A stretch of DNA of 64,000 nt, from contig NZ_CP014608.1 of NCBI RefSeq assembly GCF_001586165.1, positions 868,001 through 932,000 of the forward strand, written 5' to 3'. The stretch comes from Obesumbacterium proteus (lineage in GTDB: Bacteria; Pseudomonadota; Gammaproteobacteria; Enterobacterales; Enterobacteriaceae). Every line of letters starts with the position of its first letter. The stretch's first letter is position 1. Made by a program: the position numbers and the translations under genes. Positions 45,114 through 54,527 of this stretch are shown here, piece after piece. The notes below the pieces were generated by a model. It was not told the DNA's origin, made no database searches, and saw only the letters and a list, made by a program, of their open reading frames with translations.

Positions 45114-47822
45114 TTAGAACCACTGTCCGAAACGACGAATATAGAAACGCTTCATGAGCTGAGTAACAACGCAATAGCTGAACAGCGTACCCACTAACCA
45201 TGGGAAGTACTGCCATGGCAGCGGTTGTAAGCCTACCCATGTGCCCAGCGGTGAGAACGGAATATAAATACCAAGCGCCATGATGATGCCCGTGGTGAGC
45301 ATGACCGGCAGCGCCGCCGTGCTTTGAATGAACGGGATCTTCTGGGTACGCAGCATATGCACAACCAGCGTTTGTGACAGCAAGCCTTCAATAAACCAGC
45401 CAGACTGGAACAGCGCCTGATGTTCAATGCTGTTGGCGGCAAAGACAAACCACATAATGGCGTAGGTCGTGATATCAAAAATGGATGACGTCGGCCCAAT
45501 CCACAGCATGAAACGCCCAATGTTTTTGGCATCCCATTTACGCGGTTTGCGTAGGAACTCTTTGTCCATTTTGTCCCATGGCAGAGTTAGCTGTGAGATG
45601 TCATACATCAAGTTCTGCAGCAACAGCTGAATGGCAAGCATCGGCAAGAACGGAATGAATGCACTTGCGACTAACACGGAGAACACGTTGCCAAAGTTAG
45701 AACTGGCGGTCATGTTCAGGTACTTAATGATGTTCCCGAAGGTTTCACGGCCGGTGATGACGCCTTCTTCCAGCACCATCAGATCTTTTTCCAACAGAAT
45801 GATATCGGCAGACTCTTTGGCGATATCGGTGCCGGTGTCTACCGAGATACCAACGTCGGCATCGCGCAGCGCTGGAGCATCATTGATACCATCGCCCAAG
45901 AAACCAACGGTATGATCGTTGCTTTGTAGCGCTTTCAGTACGCGTGATTTTTGCAGCGGCGTTAGCTTCGCAAACACGGTGCGTTGCTCGGCCAGCAAGG
46001 CAAGGTGCTCGTCGCTCATGCCTTCAATTTCGCTACCTAGCAGAGGTTCGCCCGGTTCCAAACCCACATCACGGCAGATTTTGCTGGTGATAATTGGGTT
46101 ATCGCCGGTCAGTACTTTAACCATCACGCCGTTTTCACGCAGCGCGGTGATCGCCTCAGCCGCAGACTCTTTTGGTGGATCGAGGAACGTCAGTAACCCG
46201 CAAATCACTAAATCGCGCTCGTCGCTGTTGCTCAGCGGGAAAACGCAGCCATCGATACCTAAATCACGCGTACCCACCATCAGCACGCGGAAACCTTGCT
46301 CGTTATAGTGAGTGGCTAATTTCAGCAGCTCGGCACGTGCGCTGTCGTCGAGCGGCAAAATGTTGCCGTCATCGCTGATATGCGTGGCAATAGCCAGCAT
46401 CTCTTCGACGGCACCTTTGCAAATCAACGTATGGCGGCGTTGTTCATCACTCACCACAATCGACAGGCGGCGGCGAATAAAGTCGAATGGCAGTTCGTCA
46501 ATTTTGCTAAACCGAGCCATAGCCTCAACTTCAGGGCGAGCACGCCCGAAGCGGATGACCGCTTTATCCATCAAGTTTTTCATGCCGCTCTGGTGGTAGC
46601 TGTTTAGCCACGCCAGTTGTAGCACTTCTTTGTTCTCGTGCCCATTGATGTCGATGTGATGTTCAAGAATGATGCGGTCTTGCGTTAGTGTGCCGGTTTT
46701 ATCCGTACACAGGACGTCCATCGCACCAAAGTTTTGTATGGCATTCAAACGCTTAACTACAACTTTACGGCGGGACATGGTAATTGCCCCTTTCGCCAAG
46801 TTCGAGCTTACGATCATTGGCAGCATTTCTGGGGTTAAGCCCACGGCAACGGCCAAAGCAAACAGCGCGGCGTCTGCCCAATCACCTTTGGTGAAGCCGT
46901 TGATCAATAGAACAACAGGTACCATCACCAGCATAAAGCGGATCAGCAGCCAGCTAACGCTGTTAACACCACGGTCAAACGACGTTTGTGTGCGTGTGCC
47001 AACAATGGATTTAGCCAGAGAACCAAAATAGGTTTTGCCACCGGTCGCAACCACAACGGCTTTCGCGGTACCGCTGGCTACGTTAGTTCCCATCAGACAA
47101 ATGTTGGACAGCTCTAATAGCTCGCTTTCACTATTATTGCCGCTGCATGATTTTTGGCTGATACTGGCAGTAACATCGTATTTTTCAATTGGAATAGCTT
47201 CGCCGGTTAGAACGGCTTGGCTGATAAACAGATCGCGTGATTCAATTAATTTGACGTCGGCAGGAACCATATCGCCTGCGGAAAGCAAAATAATATCGCC
47301 TGGAACCAGCTCTTGCAGAGGGATCTCTTTGCACTCGCTTTTGGCCGCAGGATGCGCGCGACGCAGCACCGTTGCGGTGGTTCTTACCATTGATTTCAAT
47401 GCATCAGCGGCTTTGTTGGTGCGAAACTCCTGCCAGAAACGCAGTAATCCGCTTAATGACACCATGATCAAAATAATGATTACGCCGATGAGATCGGTTT
47501 CTTCACCGCGTTGTAGCGGTAGCCAGTAGTCGGTGAAGAAACTGATCGCAGCCAGCACCATCAGAACAAAAATGAAGGGATTGTTAAACGCGCTGATTAA
47601 CTGCACCAAAGCAGGCGGCACTTTTTCATGAGCAACCTGATTTGGGCCAGCTTCCAGCAGGCGTTCGCGTGCGTCTTCTTCCTCAAGTCCGCTGAGGTTT
47701 GAAGAGAGGTTAGATAGGGTTGCATCCAAGCTGACCGCAGCTTCTTCTGCAATCAGATAGGTCACTTTTTTCTTGTCTTTGCGGCTGCGTTTTTCAGCGG
47801 CCTGTTCGATTATCTGGGTCAT
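45114..47822 (-). CDS. mgtA: P-type Mg2+ importing ATPase MgtA/MgtB
   Basis: 902 residues, P3B-type ATPase moving Mg2+ inward. The phosphorylation motif D374-KTGTLTQD, actuator LTGEAIP, hinge GDGINDAP and transmembrane TPEMLPMIV are intact, with about ten membrane helices. Length fits both MgtA (898) and MgtB (908); no mgtC is present beside it, so MgtA is preferred. On the minus strand it is preceded by a very long leader with hairpins and a small ORF. The ATG has only a weak ribosome site, as expected for a gene controlled through its leader. Confidence 0.93.
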   Translation of the reverse strand: MTQIIEQAAEKRSRKDKKKVTYLIAEEAAVSLDATLSNLSSNLSGLEEEDARERLLEAGPNQVAHEKVPPALVQLISAFNNPFIFVLMVLAAISFFTDYWLPLQRGEETDLIGVIIILIMVSLSGLLRFWQEFRTNKAADALKSMVRTTATVLRRAHPAAKSECKEIPLQELVPGDIILLSAGDMVPADVKLIESRDLFISQAVLTGEAIPIEKYDVTASISQKSCSGNNSESELLELSNICLMGTNVASGTAKAVVVATGGKTYFGSLAKSIVGTRTQTSFDRGVNSVSWLLIRFMLVMVPVVLLINGFTKGDWADAALFALAVAVGLTPEMLPMIVSSNLAKGAITMSRRKVVVKRLNAIQNFGAMDVLCTDKTGTLTQDRIILEHHIDINGHENKEVLQLAWLNSYHQSGMKNLMDKAVIRFGRARPEVEAMARFSKIDELPFDFIRRRLSIVVSDEQRRHTLICKGAVEEMLAIATHISDDGNILPLDDSARAELLKLATHYNEQGFRVLMVGTRDLGIDGCVFPLSNSDERDLVICGLLTFLDPPKESAAEAITALRENGVMVKVLTGDNPIITSKICRDVGLEPGEPLLGSEIEGMSDEHLALLAEQRTVFAKLTPLQKSRVLKALQSNDHTVGFLGDGINDAPALRDADVGISVDTGTDIAKESADIILLEKDLMVLEEGVITGRETFGNIIKYLNMTASSNFGNVFSVLVASAFIPFLPMLAIQLLLQNLMYDISQLTLPWDKMDKEFLRKPRKWDAKNIGRFMLWIGPTSSIFDITTYAIMWFVFAANSIEHQALFQSGWFIEGLLSQTLVVHMLRTQKIPFIQSTAALPVMLTTGIIMALGIYIPFSPLGTWVGLQPLPWQYFPWLVGTLFSYCVVTQLMKRFYIRRFGQWF

Positions 47823-48440
47823 AACACAGTACTCATCACTGTTTTTTGCGTGCAGAAACCCGCCCCAAAATGAGGAGTTTTCTTTCGCTAAATTACTTAA
47901 TTAGCCAATGGCTAAGAGTATGCGTTGCAGACTAGGGACGGAGTTTGCTCACGTCAGCCCGTGCAACGCGGATAACGTTGCTTCTGGGGTGCTCGTCCAT
48001 ATTGATTCCTTACGCCTCGCGGCGAGAGTGTTTGCTGTGTGTCCAAAGTGGACGTATATCGAAATACCGGCGTGAGAAAGCCTTCCTGCGCAGGTTGACT
48101 AGGTGCAATCAACAGCAGCAAGAAAAGCAGACGCGAGAAAGTTGGCGACGTTAAACGTTACCGACAACTCACATCGATAGGTTTCTCCCCGGAGGGAATA
48201 GGGCGCGAGTATAAATTTGCATGATAACTGTCCGCATCAAATCCATCAGCCTATTGGCTGATAGCGTCTTTAAGGGTATGCAACAGTTCTAATATGAGAA
48301 GTGATGCTGCCCGCCGAGTCTGGCAAGCAAAGCATCTGGGGAGACAGTCAGCTTGCCAGTGATATGTCACTGCTATGTAAATTACTACTCTGACTTTCCA
48401 AGGAAGGATCTCCGCTGATTAACTGCGCAAACTATAGGTG
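47823..48440 (-). promoter_or_regulatory. Long structured 5' leader of mgtA
   Basis: About 600 bases without a large ORF. It contains several perfect inverted repeats: TGGCAAGC/GCTTGCCA (48321-48358), CAGTGA/TCACTG (48357-48372), ATCAGCC/GGCTGAT (48245-48262), GTTGA/TCAAC and GTCCA/TGGAC. This agrees with the Mg2+-responsive leader known upstream of enterobacterial mgtA, though the E. coli leader is much shorter. The exact transcription start is not established. Confidence 0.5.
47932..48000 (-). CDS. Putative 22-residue leader peptide of mgtA
   Basis: ORF reading MDEHPRSNVIRVARADVSKL-RP, with a strong AAGGA site 7 bases before its ATG and a stop 109 bases before mgtA. E. coli mgtA has a leader peptide (MgtL) in the same role, whose translation responds to Mg2+ and proline; this peptide is unlike MgtL apart from Arg richness and two Pro. 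Function by analogy only. Confidence 0.5.
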   Translation of the reverse strand: MDEHPRSNVIRVARADVSKLRP

Positions 48441-48470
48441 TGGTTATTGGTTATGTAAAGGTTGATTTGA

Positions 48471-48487
48471 TAAACCAATAGTCAACG
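48471..48487 (-). promoter_or_regulatory. Candidate PhoP box of mgtA
   Basis: On the minus strand CGTTGA-CTATT-GGTTTA matches the PhoP direct repeat (GGTTTA-N5-GGTTTA) with exact 5-base spacing and mismatches only in the first half. A TACATA -10-like hexamer follows 13 bases later. PhoP control of mgtA is established in enterobacteria. Confidence 0.5.
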
Positions 48488-48570
48488 TAAGTGATTTATT
48501 GCATCTGGATGTAACGGGGCAGCGAAAACATATAGATATAGCGAAGGCCGCAAAAACACGATTTATCTTA

Positions 48571-48616
48571 TTTTTGCAAAAATTGATCACGACCCATCTA
48601 TGTATTTTTGCAAAAA
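48571..48616. promoter_or_regulatory. Two copies of a 12-bp palindrome upstream of the fimbrial operon
   Basis: TTTTTGCAAAAA occurs at 48571-48582 and 48605-48616, 34 bases apart. It is a self-complementary site in the 780-base AT-rich spacer between mgtA control DNA and the fimbrial operon. CGACCCAT (48590-48597) and ATGGGTCG (48663-48670) flank the second copy as an inverted repeat. The binding protein is unknown. The remaining spacer to 49269 shows no gene. Confidence 0.45.
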
Positions 48617-49269
48617 AGCATGTTTTTAGATATGACCCCAAAAATGTACACCCTGCACAAAAATGGGTCGATTTTTTGTAGGTAAAAAAGTTAGCACTCA
48701 TGATAAACATGCTAATTATATGTAAAACATGGTGTTTTTTTACCTTGCATTCACAAATGTTATCAATTTAGCGCCTGAAATAGGTCTTACTTTCGAATGA
48801 AATAACATTTATTTAACGCCTTGTTAACTTTGTGGGTATAGGAATCTTCTGACCAGTCTGTTAATCTTTTCTTACTTTCTATCTGGTCACGTTTATAAGG
48901 ATGAACTGAATCGAATTAAAAAATATATAACAAATCTCTTGGTTAATTACGCATATTCCTCTCGGATAAGAGGAACGCTTCCTGCTATGTGAACGCATAG
49001 AAAAGTGGTGTTAGCCGATATATAGGTGAAGGATCATGAATACATTTTTGTTTGCTGTGAAATGCACTTTTAATTCGACGTTTTTGTTTCCTTAGGTAAC
49101 TAAAAGCTTGCTTTAGGTTTCTACTCCAGAGTGATCGCGCTTCATTCTGCAGTAAACACCAAATGGCCCGTTTTTATTCTAGCGACTAAAAAAACAGGGA
49201 TTTTTAAATTAATAAGATCGTTAAAACAAATAACGATAGTCATCTGTATAAATTAAAGGATAGAACCTA

Positions 49270-49809
49270 ATGAATAAATCTATTTTATCAATCGCATTAA
49301 TGGCGGGCTGTTTTGTTTCTGCATCTGCAATGGCAATCAGTGCGAATACCATCACTTTCCAAGGTGAAGTTACCGCTCAGACTTGCTCTGTTTCTATTAA
49401 CGGAAATGACGCTAGCCCAATTGTTTTGCTGCCAACCGTAGCTGCTACTGATTTGGGTGCGTCTGGCGATACTGCTGGCCAAACGATATTTACTCTGGGC
49501 GTCACTGGTTGCACCAAAAACGATGCAGCAGACACCAATATTAAAACCGTTTTCGTTGGTAATAACGTGACCAATAGCGGCAACCTGGGTAATACCGGTG
49601 GCGCAGGAAACGTTGAATTACAAATTCTGAAAAGCACGCAAGACACTGCGGGTATTAATTTAACGAGCCCTCAAAGCGTTGATGGTCTGGTACTGAAACA
49701 AGGTGAAACCGAAGCTACACATGACTTCGCTGTTCAGTATTACGCGACAGCAGCAGCCACCGCGGGCACCGTAGCGGGCTCACTACAGTACGCAATTTCT
49801 TACCAGTAA
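49270..49809 (+). CDS. Major fimbrial subunit, type-1 pilin family
   Basis: 179 residues: signal peptide (MNKSILSIALMAGCFVSASA, cleavage near 22), then TITFQGEVTAQTC39SVSINGN typical of type-1 pilins, the paired C81, and a C-terminal beta-zipper strand ending LQYAISYQ. Donor-strand exchange uses the N-terminal extension of the next subunit. An AAGGA ribosome site is present. It heads a chaperone-usher operon and is followed by a hairpin that probably stabilises its mRNA. Confidence 0.93.
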   Translation: MNKSILSIALMAGCFVSASAMAISANTITFQGEVTAQTCSVSINGNDASPIVLLPTVAATDLGASGDTAGQTIFTLGVTGCTKNDAADTNIKTVFVGNNVTNSGNLGNTGGAGNVELQILKSTQDTAGINLTSPQSVDGLVLKQGETEATHDFAVQYYATAAATAGTVAGSLQYAISYQ

Positions 49810-49814
49810 GCCAT

Positions 49815-49836
49815 ACAGACCGGGATGCCGGTCTGT
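49815..49836 (+). terminator. Intercistronic hairpin after the major pilin gene
   Basis: ACAGACCGG/CCGGTCTGT, a perfect 9-bp stem with a GATG loop and no T-run, lies between pilin and chaperone genes. Such hairpins commonly raise pilin mRNA over the assembly genes. Confidence 0.65.
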
Positions 49837-49857
49837 AAATTATTTAGGAACAACAAT

Positions 49858-50571
49858 ATGTTATCTGTCATGGATGTTTTTACTGGATGTGTTTTGGCGC
49901 TCTGTCTGGTTGCTTCGGCACAGGCAAGCGTGGTGATGACAGGAAACCGTGTGGTTTATCCTGCACAAAACAAAGAGGTAAATATCCAACTGACTAATCA
50001 CGATGATTTTCCTAATGTGATTCAGGTATGGATGGACAGCGGTAATGAAGACTCAACGCCTGAAACAGGCCAAGCGCCATTCATTATTACCCCGCCATTT
50101 TTTAAAATGGCGGCAAAAGCAGGTCAAACTGTACGGTTAATGTTTACTGGGGCTCAATTACCTCAGGATCGCGAGTCCGTCTATTACCTTAATTTTTTGC
50201 AAATCCCACCGAGAGAAGCAAAAAGTAGCAGCAATCAAATGCTGATAATGCTGCGTAACAGAGTGAAGGTTTTTTATCGCCCTGCTGGAATAACGACATC
50301 TCCGACAGAGATCGCTCTGCATGTAAAACCAAAAATAGTTCAGCGTGGGAACACTTACGCAGTTGAATTAGAAAATATGAGTGGCTATTACCTGTCTATT
50401 TCAGGGGCGAGTATTTTATCAGAAAATAAAGTAACTCAACTCGGCAATAAAATGATCGCCCCATTTAGTTCTGACACTTGGCCGGTGACAAGCAAAGTTA
50501 GAAATCCTGAGTTAACGATTAATTATATTAACGATCATGGAGCGAAAATAACGCACCGTTACCAATTATGA
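49858..50571 (+). CDS. Periplasmic fimbrial chaperone (PapD/FimC family), first copy
   Basis: 237 residues with signal peptide (LALCLVASAQAS) and two Ig-like domains. NRVVYPAQNKEV, the subunit-binding strand, and the family signature DRESVYYLNFLQIPP are present, as is YYLSISGA in domain 2. The start is ATG 49858 with AGGA upstream; the longer frame begins inside the preceding hairpin and is not used. It caps pilins for delivery to the usher. Confidence 0.92.
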   Translation: MLSVMDVFTGCVLALCLVASAQASVVMTGNRVVYPAQNKEVNIQLTNHDDFPNVIQVWMDSGNEDSTPETGQAPFIITPPFFKMAAKAGQTVRLMFTGAQLPQDRESVYYLNFLQIPPREAKSSSNQMLIMLRNRVKVFYRPAGITTSPTEIALHVKPKIVQRGNTYAVELENMSGYYLSISGASILSENKVTQLGNKMIAPFSSDTWPVTSKVRNPELTINYINDHGAKITHRYQL

Positions 50572-50611
50572 TGGATTCCTCATTCATCTCATGGAATGAG
50601 AGGGTATTTAG

Positions 50612-53209
50612 ATGAATAATCGTAAATTAGCTTCGTGGATTACCTGTGCATTATTCCCGATGAGCGTTTATTCGTGGGCGACAGATAATAGCCAATATAC
50701 CTTTGATGAGTCATTGTTTTTAGGTGGTGGATTTGCTAAGGGACTAAAGCGTTTTAATACGGATAATAATACCGCTGCGGGAAAATATTCAGTCGATATT
50801 TATCTGAATGGTCGTTTTATGCAGCGGGACAGCGTTGACTTTGTTAACAACTCAGCTCAAGAAAAGAGCGAACCTTGCCTTAGCCGCGATTTTTATTTGG
50901 AATCGGGGGTTAACGAAAGTTCGCTGCCGCCTGTCGATAAAACTGCCGATCCACAAGAAAAAACGGTATGTCAGGCGCCTGAAGAGTTGCTCAAAGGGGC
51001 AAGTTGGGCCTTTGACCAGCCTCGGCTGCGTCTGGATCTCTATATTCCTCAGGCTTTACTCACGCGCTCGCCGCGTGACGCGGTTCCCGTGGAAAGCTGG
51101 GATGCTGGGGAATCGTTGATGTTCCTCAACTACAGCACTAACTATTATCAAAGCCGCTATCGTTCAGGATCGGGTGGTACCAGCCAGTATGGCTTTCTTG
51201 GCTTGAAATCAGGTATCAACCTAGGTTTATGGCAGTTACGACAGCAATCATCGGCAACGTATAGCCAATCGCCGAGCCAATCCCATTATCAGTGGCAATC
51301 GCTGCAAACCTATTTGCAAAGGCCGATTGCGGCGTTGAACAGCAACTTAATGATTGGTCAAAGTTACAGCGGGGGTTCGCTGTTTGGCAGCATGGCGTTT
51401 AACGGCGTTAAGCTGGAAACCGATCAACGTATGTGGCCACAGTCGCGGCGTGGCTATGCGCCTGAGATCCGTGGAACAGCGCAGACCAACGCGCGCGTCG
51501 TGGTGAGCCAAAACGGCCGCACTATCTACGAAACTAACGTCCCTCAGGGGCCTTTTGTTATCGATGATTTGAGCAGCACCCACTATGAGGGTGACTTGAA
51601 GGTCGAAGTTATCGAAGCGAATGGGCGTAGCTCAACGTTTACCGTGCCATTTTCTGCGGTGCCTGATTCGATGCGTCCTGGCGTTGGTCGCTATAACGCT
51701 CTCATCGGTAAAGCGCGTGATTACGGCGGTACGCAGAACCTGTTCGGTGATTTTACCTATGAACGCGGGCTTTCCAATAGCCTTACTGGCAACCTCGGCG
51801 TACGTGTTGCTGATGATTATCAGGCTATTTTGGCCGGTGGCGTATGGAGCCATTGGTTAGGCGCATTCGGTGTGAATACGACGTGGTCGCATGCCAAAAT
51901 TGATGATGAACAAAGCCAGTCAGGGTGGCGTGTGCAGGCTTCGTATAGCCGAACGTTCGATTACACCGGTACTAACGTTGCGCTGGCAGGCTATCGCTAT
52001 TCCACGGAAGGTTACCGCGAGTTGAGTGACGTATTAGGCGAGCGGGCAAGTAAAAAGCATGGTTCAAACAATGTGTTCAAGTCAGACACCTTGAACCAGC
52101 GAAATCAGTTTACCGCGATGATTAACCAGACGCTGGGTGATTACGGCAGCCTGTATTTGTCCGGATCGGTAATGGATTACTACGATAATCAATCGCGTAA
52201 TACGCAGCTTCAGCTGGGTTATTCCAACAGTTGGAAAAGTATCAGCTACAACTTGGCGATCAGTCGTCAGCAGTCGATATACCGCAACCAAATGGATATT
52301 GGTGGTGATGATGATTCTGAGCGTAGGTATTCCTCTTCCTACGTGGGTAACACTGAGAACCTGATTACGCTCACGTTCTCAATTCCGCTTTCGTTTGGCG
52401 GGCGTGAAAACTATGTTTCGACGTCGCTCAGCCATGCCGATAGCTCAGGTAACTCAGCGCAAACATCCCTTTCCGGGATGTTAGATGAACAAGGAACGCT
52501 GAATTATTCGGTGTATGCCGGATACCAGCAAAATCGCGAAAACCAAGCGGGTAGTACTAAGAACTGGGGCGCGAATCTGCAAAAGAACTCTGCGTTCGGT
52601 ACGCTTAACGGCAGTTATTCCGCCTCAAGTGAATATACCCAATGGGGTGTCGGCGGGCGCGGTGCTGCGGTGATTCATCAGGGAGGCATCACGGTTGGGC
52701 CTTATCTGAGTGAGACGTTTGGTTTGGTTGAAGCCAAAGGCGCTAAGGGCGCACTGGTGAAAAATGGGCAGGGCGCTCGCATAGACAGCAATGGCTACGC
52801 CATTATTCCGTCGCTGACGCCTTATCGTTACAACACGATCAGCCTTGATCCGAAAGGGATCAACAAGCATACCGAGCTTAAGAGCACGCAAAGCCGCGTG
52901 ATCCCGTATGCGGGTGCTGCTGTGAAGGCAGCTTTCGATACGCTGAGTGGTTATGGCGTGTTAATCAAAGCCAAAATCAACGGCACCGATGCTTTGCCAA
53001 TGGGCGCCAACGTCGTGGATGACCAAAATCACGTGGTGGGGATGTCTGGCCAAGCGAGCCTGATTTATGCCCGTGTGCGCGAGCGACAAGGCACGTTGAC
53101 CGTGCGTTGGGGTGAGAGTGCAGAAGAGATGTGTCGCGTGAGCTACGTCTTACCAGAGTCGTCTGAAGAGCAGGAGTTGGTTTCTGTTTCTGGGCAATGT
53201 GTACATTAA
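50612..53209 (+). CDS. Outer-membrane fimbrial usher (FimD/PapC family)
   Basis: 865 residues. It has a signal peptide, an N-terminal chaperone-binding domain (FDESLFLGGGFAKGLKRFNT, YSVDIYLNGRF), a 24-strand barrel with plug region, and C-terminal domains including GAKGALVKNGQGARIDSNGYAI. GAGAGGG precedes the ATG by 7 bases. It forms the pore through which pilin-chaperone complexes are assembled. It overlaps the region of the next ORF only if that ORF's upstream codons are used. Confidence 0.95.
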   Translation: MNNRKLASWITCALFPMSVYSWATDNSQYTFDESLFLGGGFAKGLKRFNTDNNTAAGKYSVDIYLNGRFMQRDSVDFVNNSAQEKSEPCLSRDFYLESGVNESSLPPVDKTADPQEKTVCQAPEELLKGASWAFDQPRLRLDLYIPQALLTRSPRDAVPVESWDAGESLMFLNYSTNYYQSRYRSGSGGTSQYGFLGLKSGINLGLWQLRQQSSATYSQSPSQSHYQWQSLQTYLQRPIAALNSNLMIGQSYSGGSLFGSMAFNGVKLETDQRMWPQSRRGYAPEIRGTAQTNARVVVSQNGRTIYETNVPQGPFVIDDLSSTHYEGDLKVEVIEANGRSSTFTVPFSAVPDSMRPGVGRYNALIGKARDYGGTQNLFGDFTYERGLSNSLTGNLGVRVADDYQAILAGGVWSHWLGAFGVNTTWSHAKIDDEQSQSGWRVQASYSRTFDYTGTNVALAGYRYSTEGYRELSDVLGERASKKHGSNNVFKSDTLNQRNQFTAMINQTLGDYGSLYLSGSVMDYYDNQSRNTQLQLGYSNSWKSISYNLAISRQQSIYRNQMDIGGDDDSERRYSSSYVGNTENLITLTFSIPLSFGGRENYVSTSLSHADSSGNSAQTSLSGMLDEQGTLNYSVYAGYQQNRENQAGSTKNWGANLQKNSAFGTLNGSYSASSEYTQWGVGGRGAAVIHQGGITVGPYLSETFGLVEAKGAKGALVKNGQGARIDSNGYAIIPSLTPYRYNTISLDPKGINKHTELKSTQSRVIPYAGAAVKAAFDTLSGYGVLIKAKINGTDALPMGANVVDDQNHVVGMSGQASLIYARVRERQGTLTVRWGESAEEMCRVSYVLPESSEEQELVSVSGQCVH

Positions 53210-53219
53210 GGGGAAGGGA

Positions 53220-54527
53220 ATGTTCAGGATGAAAGCCAATACCAGTGCAATATCAACGCTTTTTCTGCTGATGATATCTTCATCTGTACTTGCCAATTGC
53301 ACAAAAATTACGGCGCAATCGCAGCTGAGCAGCGCCAGTGATGGCGTTGCGAGCTCATGGACTGGTAGTTTAGATACCAACAACGGCTCTTTAGGCTTAC
53401 CTAGCGTTGTGGATATTAGCACCAGCAATGATTTTCAGCCTGATGGGACGCTGTTGGCTTCTGGCGTCGCTCCTTTCACCAGCTATGCGCTCAACTCCGG
53501 TTATGAAAGCGAGCGAGTGTTATTCCGTTGCGATGCGGCGGATGCAAGCCAAATATTTGAGATGTATGCCACTAACGGCGATGCGGCATATGGTGGTCTG
53601 TACGATGACGGTAGTATCACTGGTGTTGCGCCAAAGGCTTATGCGACCTATGTACGTAACGTTGCTATTCGGTTTACCAATATGGAAACCGGCCAATTCT
53701 ACGACAAAATCTGGAAATCGCGCCTGCTAACCGGGCTTGATACCGATAGCCAAGGACGCTTGCTGATTAAAGCGAAAAATTTTAGTGCGGTACAAACGGA
53801 GCTCTTTCGCCTGAACTACGCCCGCGCTGGCACTAATAACGCGGCCAGCTACCAATATCTATATACCCAACCCAATGCGTATATTGCATTTCGAGGCCCA
53901 GGTATTACCGGCCCTGCTGACGGTGCGGATTCACAAACCAGCTTCCCCGGTTGGTATGGGACTTGGCCTGCGTCTATTGGGGTCTATAAATATCTGACGT
54001 TTCGCCGTGGTGCGACCTGTAAGATCAGTAATTTCACGCCGGTGGTGACATTGCCTGCAATCAATATCAGTGCTCTTCAGGCGGGAGAAGTAAGCCAGTC
54101 ACCGTTTACGCTGGATTTCAAATGCCAGTCTGCCGCAACTTCGGGGTTGAAGACTGGCCAGATAGCGTTAGGGTTTTTAGCCCCGCCTGCCAGCGTTGCG
54201 GCTGCAACCCAATATGGGCTGATAACCTCAGGCGCAGCGAACTATTTGCTTGATGAACAGTATGGCACGCAGGGACATGCCCGCGGAGTGGGAGTAAAGA
54301 TCTACCGCAATAATCAGCCGATGCAGTTTTTAACCACGGATACGACTAAAACCACCGGCTGGTCACCGATTCTTGGCGGCGATCAAACCAAAGTGGATTC
54401 GAATACGGCTCAGGGAATTGATAGTTACACCGAAACCTTTATGGCGCAGCTAGAGAAATTTGGCTCGGATGAACTCACCGCAGGGAGCTATCAGGCGCAT
54501 GCACAGATTCTTATCCGTATTCAGTAA
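53220..54527 (+). CDS. Fimbrial tip adhesin, two-domain
   Basis: 435 residues: signal peptide (ISTLFLLMISSSVLA), an N-terminal receptor-binding domain of about 240 residues with Tyr/Asn/Gly-rich loops, and a C-terminal pilin domain with paired Cys (GATCKIS, LDFKCQS) ending in a beta-zipper strand QAHAQILIRIQ. This layout is that of FimH/PapG-like tip adhesins, but the lectin domain is not recognisable to me, so the receptor is unknown. GGGGAAGGG precedes the ATG. It follows the usher by 10 bases. Confidence 0.85.
   Translation: MFRMKANTSAISTLFLLMISSSVLANCTKITAQSQLSSASDGVASSWTGSLDTNNGSLGLPSVVDISTSNDFQPDGTLLASGVAPFTSYALNSGYESERVLFRCDAADASQIFEMYATNGDAAYGGLYDDGSITGVAPKAYATYVRNVAIRFTNMETGQFYDKIWKSRLLTGLDTDSQGRLLIKAKNFSAVQTELFRLNYARAGTNNAASYQYLYTQPNAYIAFRGPGITGPADGADSQTSFPGWYGTWPASIGVYKYLTFRRGATCKISNFTPVVTLPAINISALQAGEVSQSPFTLDFKCQSAATSGLKTGQIALGFLAPPASVAAATQYGLITSGAANYLLDEQYGTQGHARGVGVKIYRNNQPMQFLTTDTTKTTGWSPILGGDQTKVDSNTAQGIDSYTETFMAQLEKFGSDELTAGSYQAHAQILIRIQ

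Noticed and set aside
47823..48440. M-box or yybP-ykoY riboswitch in the mgtA leader
   Set aside because: I could not match the conserved cores of these classes; only hairpins and a small ORF are supported. A covariance-model search would decide.
48444..48710. 88-codon minus-strand frame upstream of mgtA
   Set aside because: It overlaps the PhoP-like box and palindromes and looks like random AT-rich translation.
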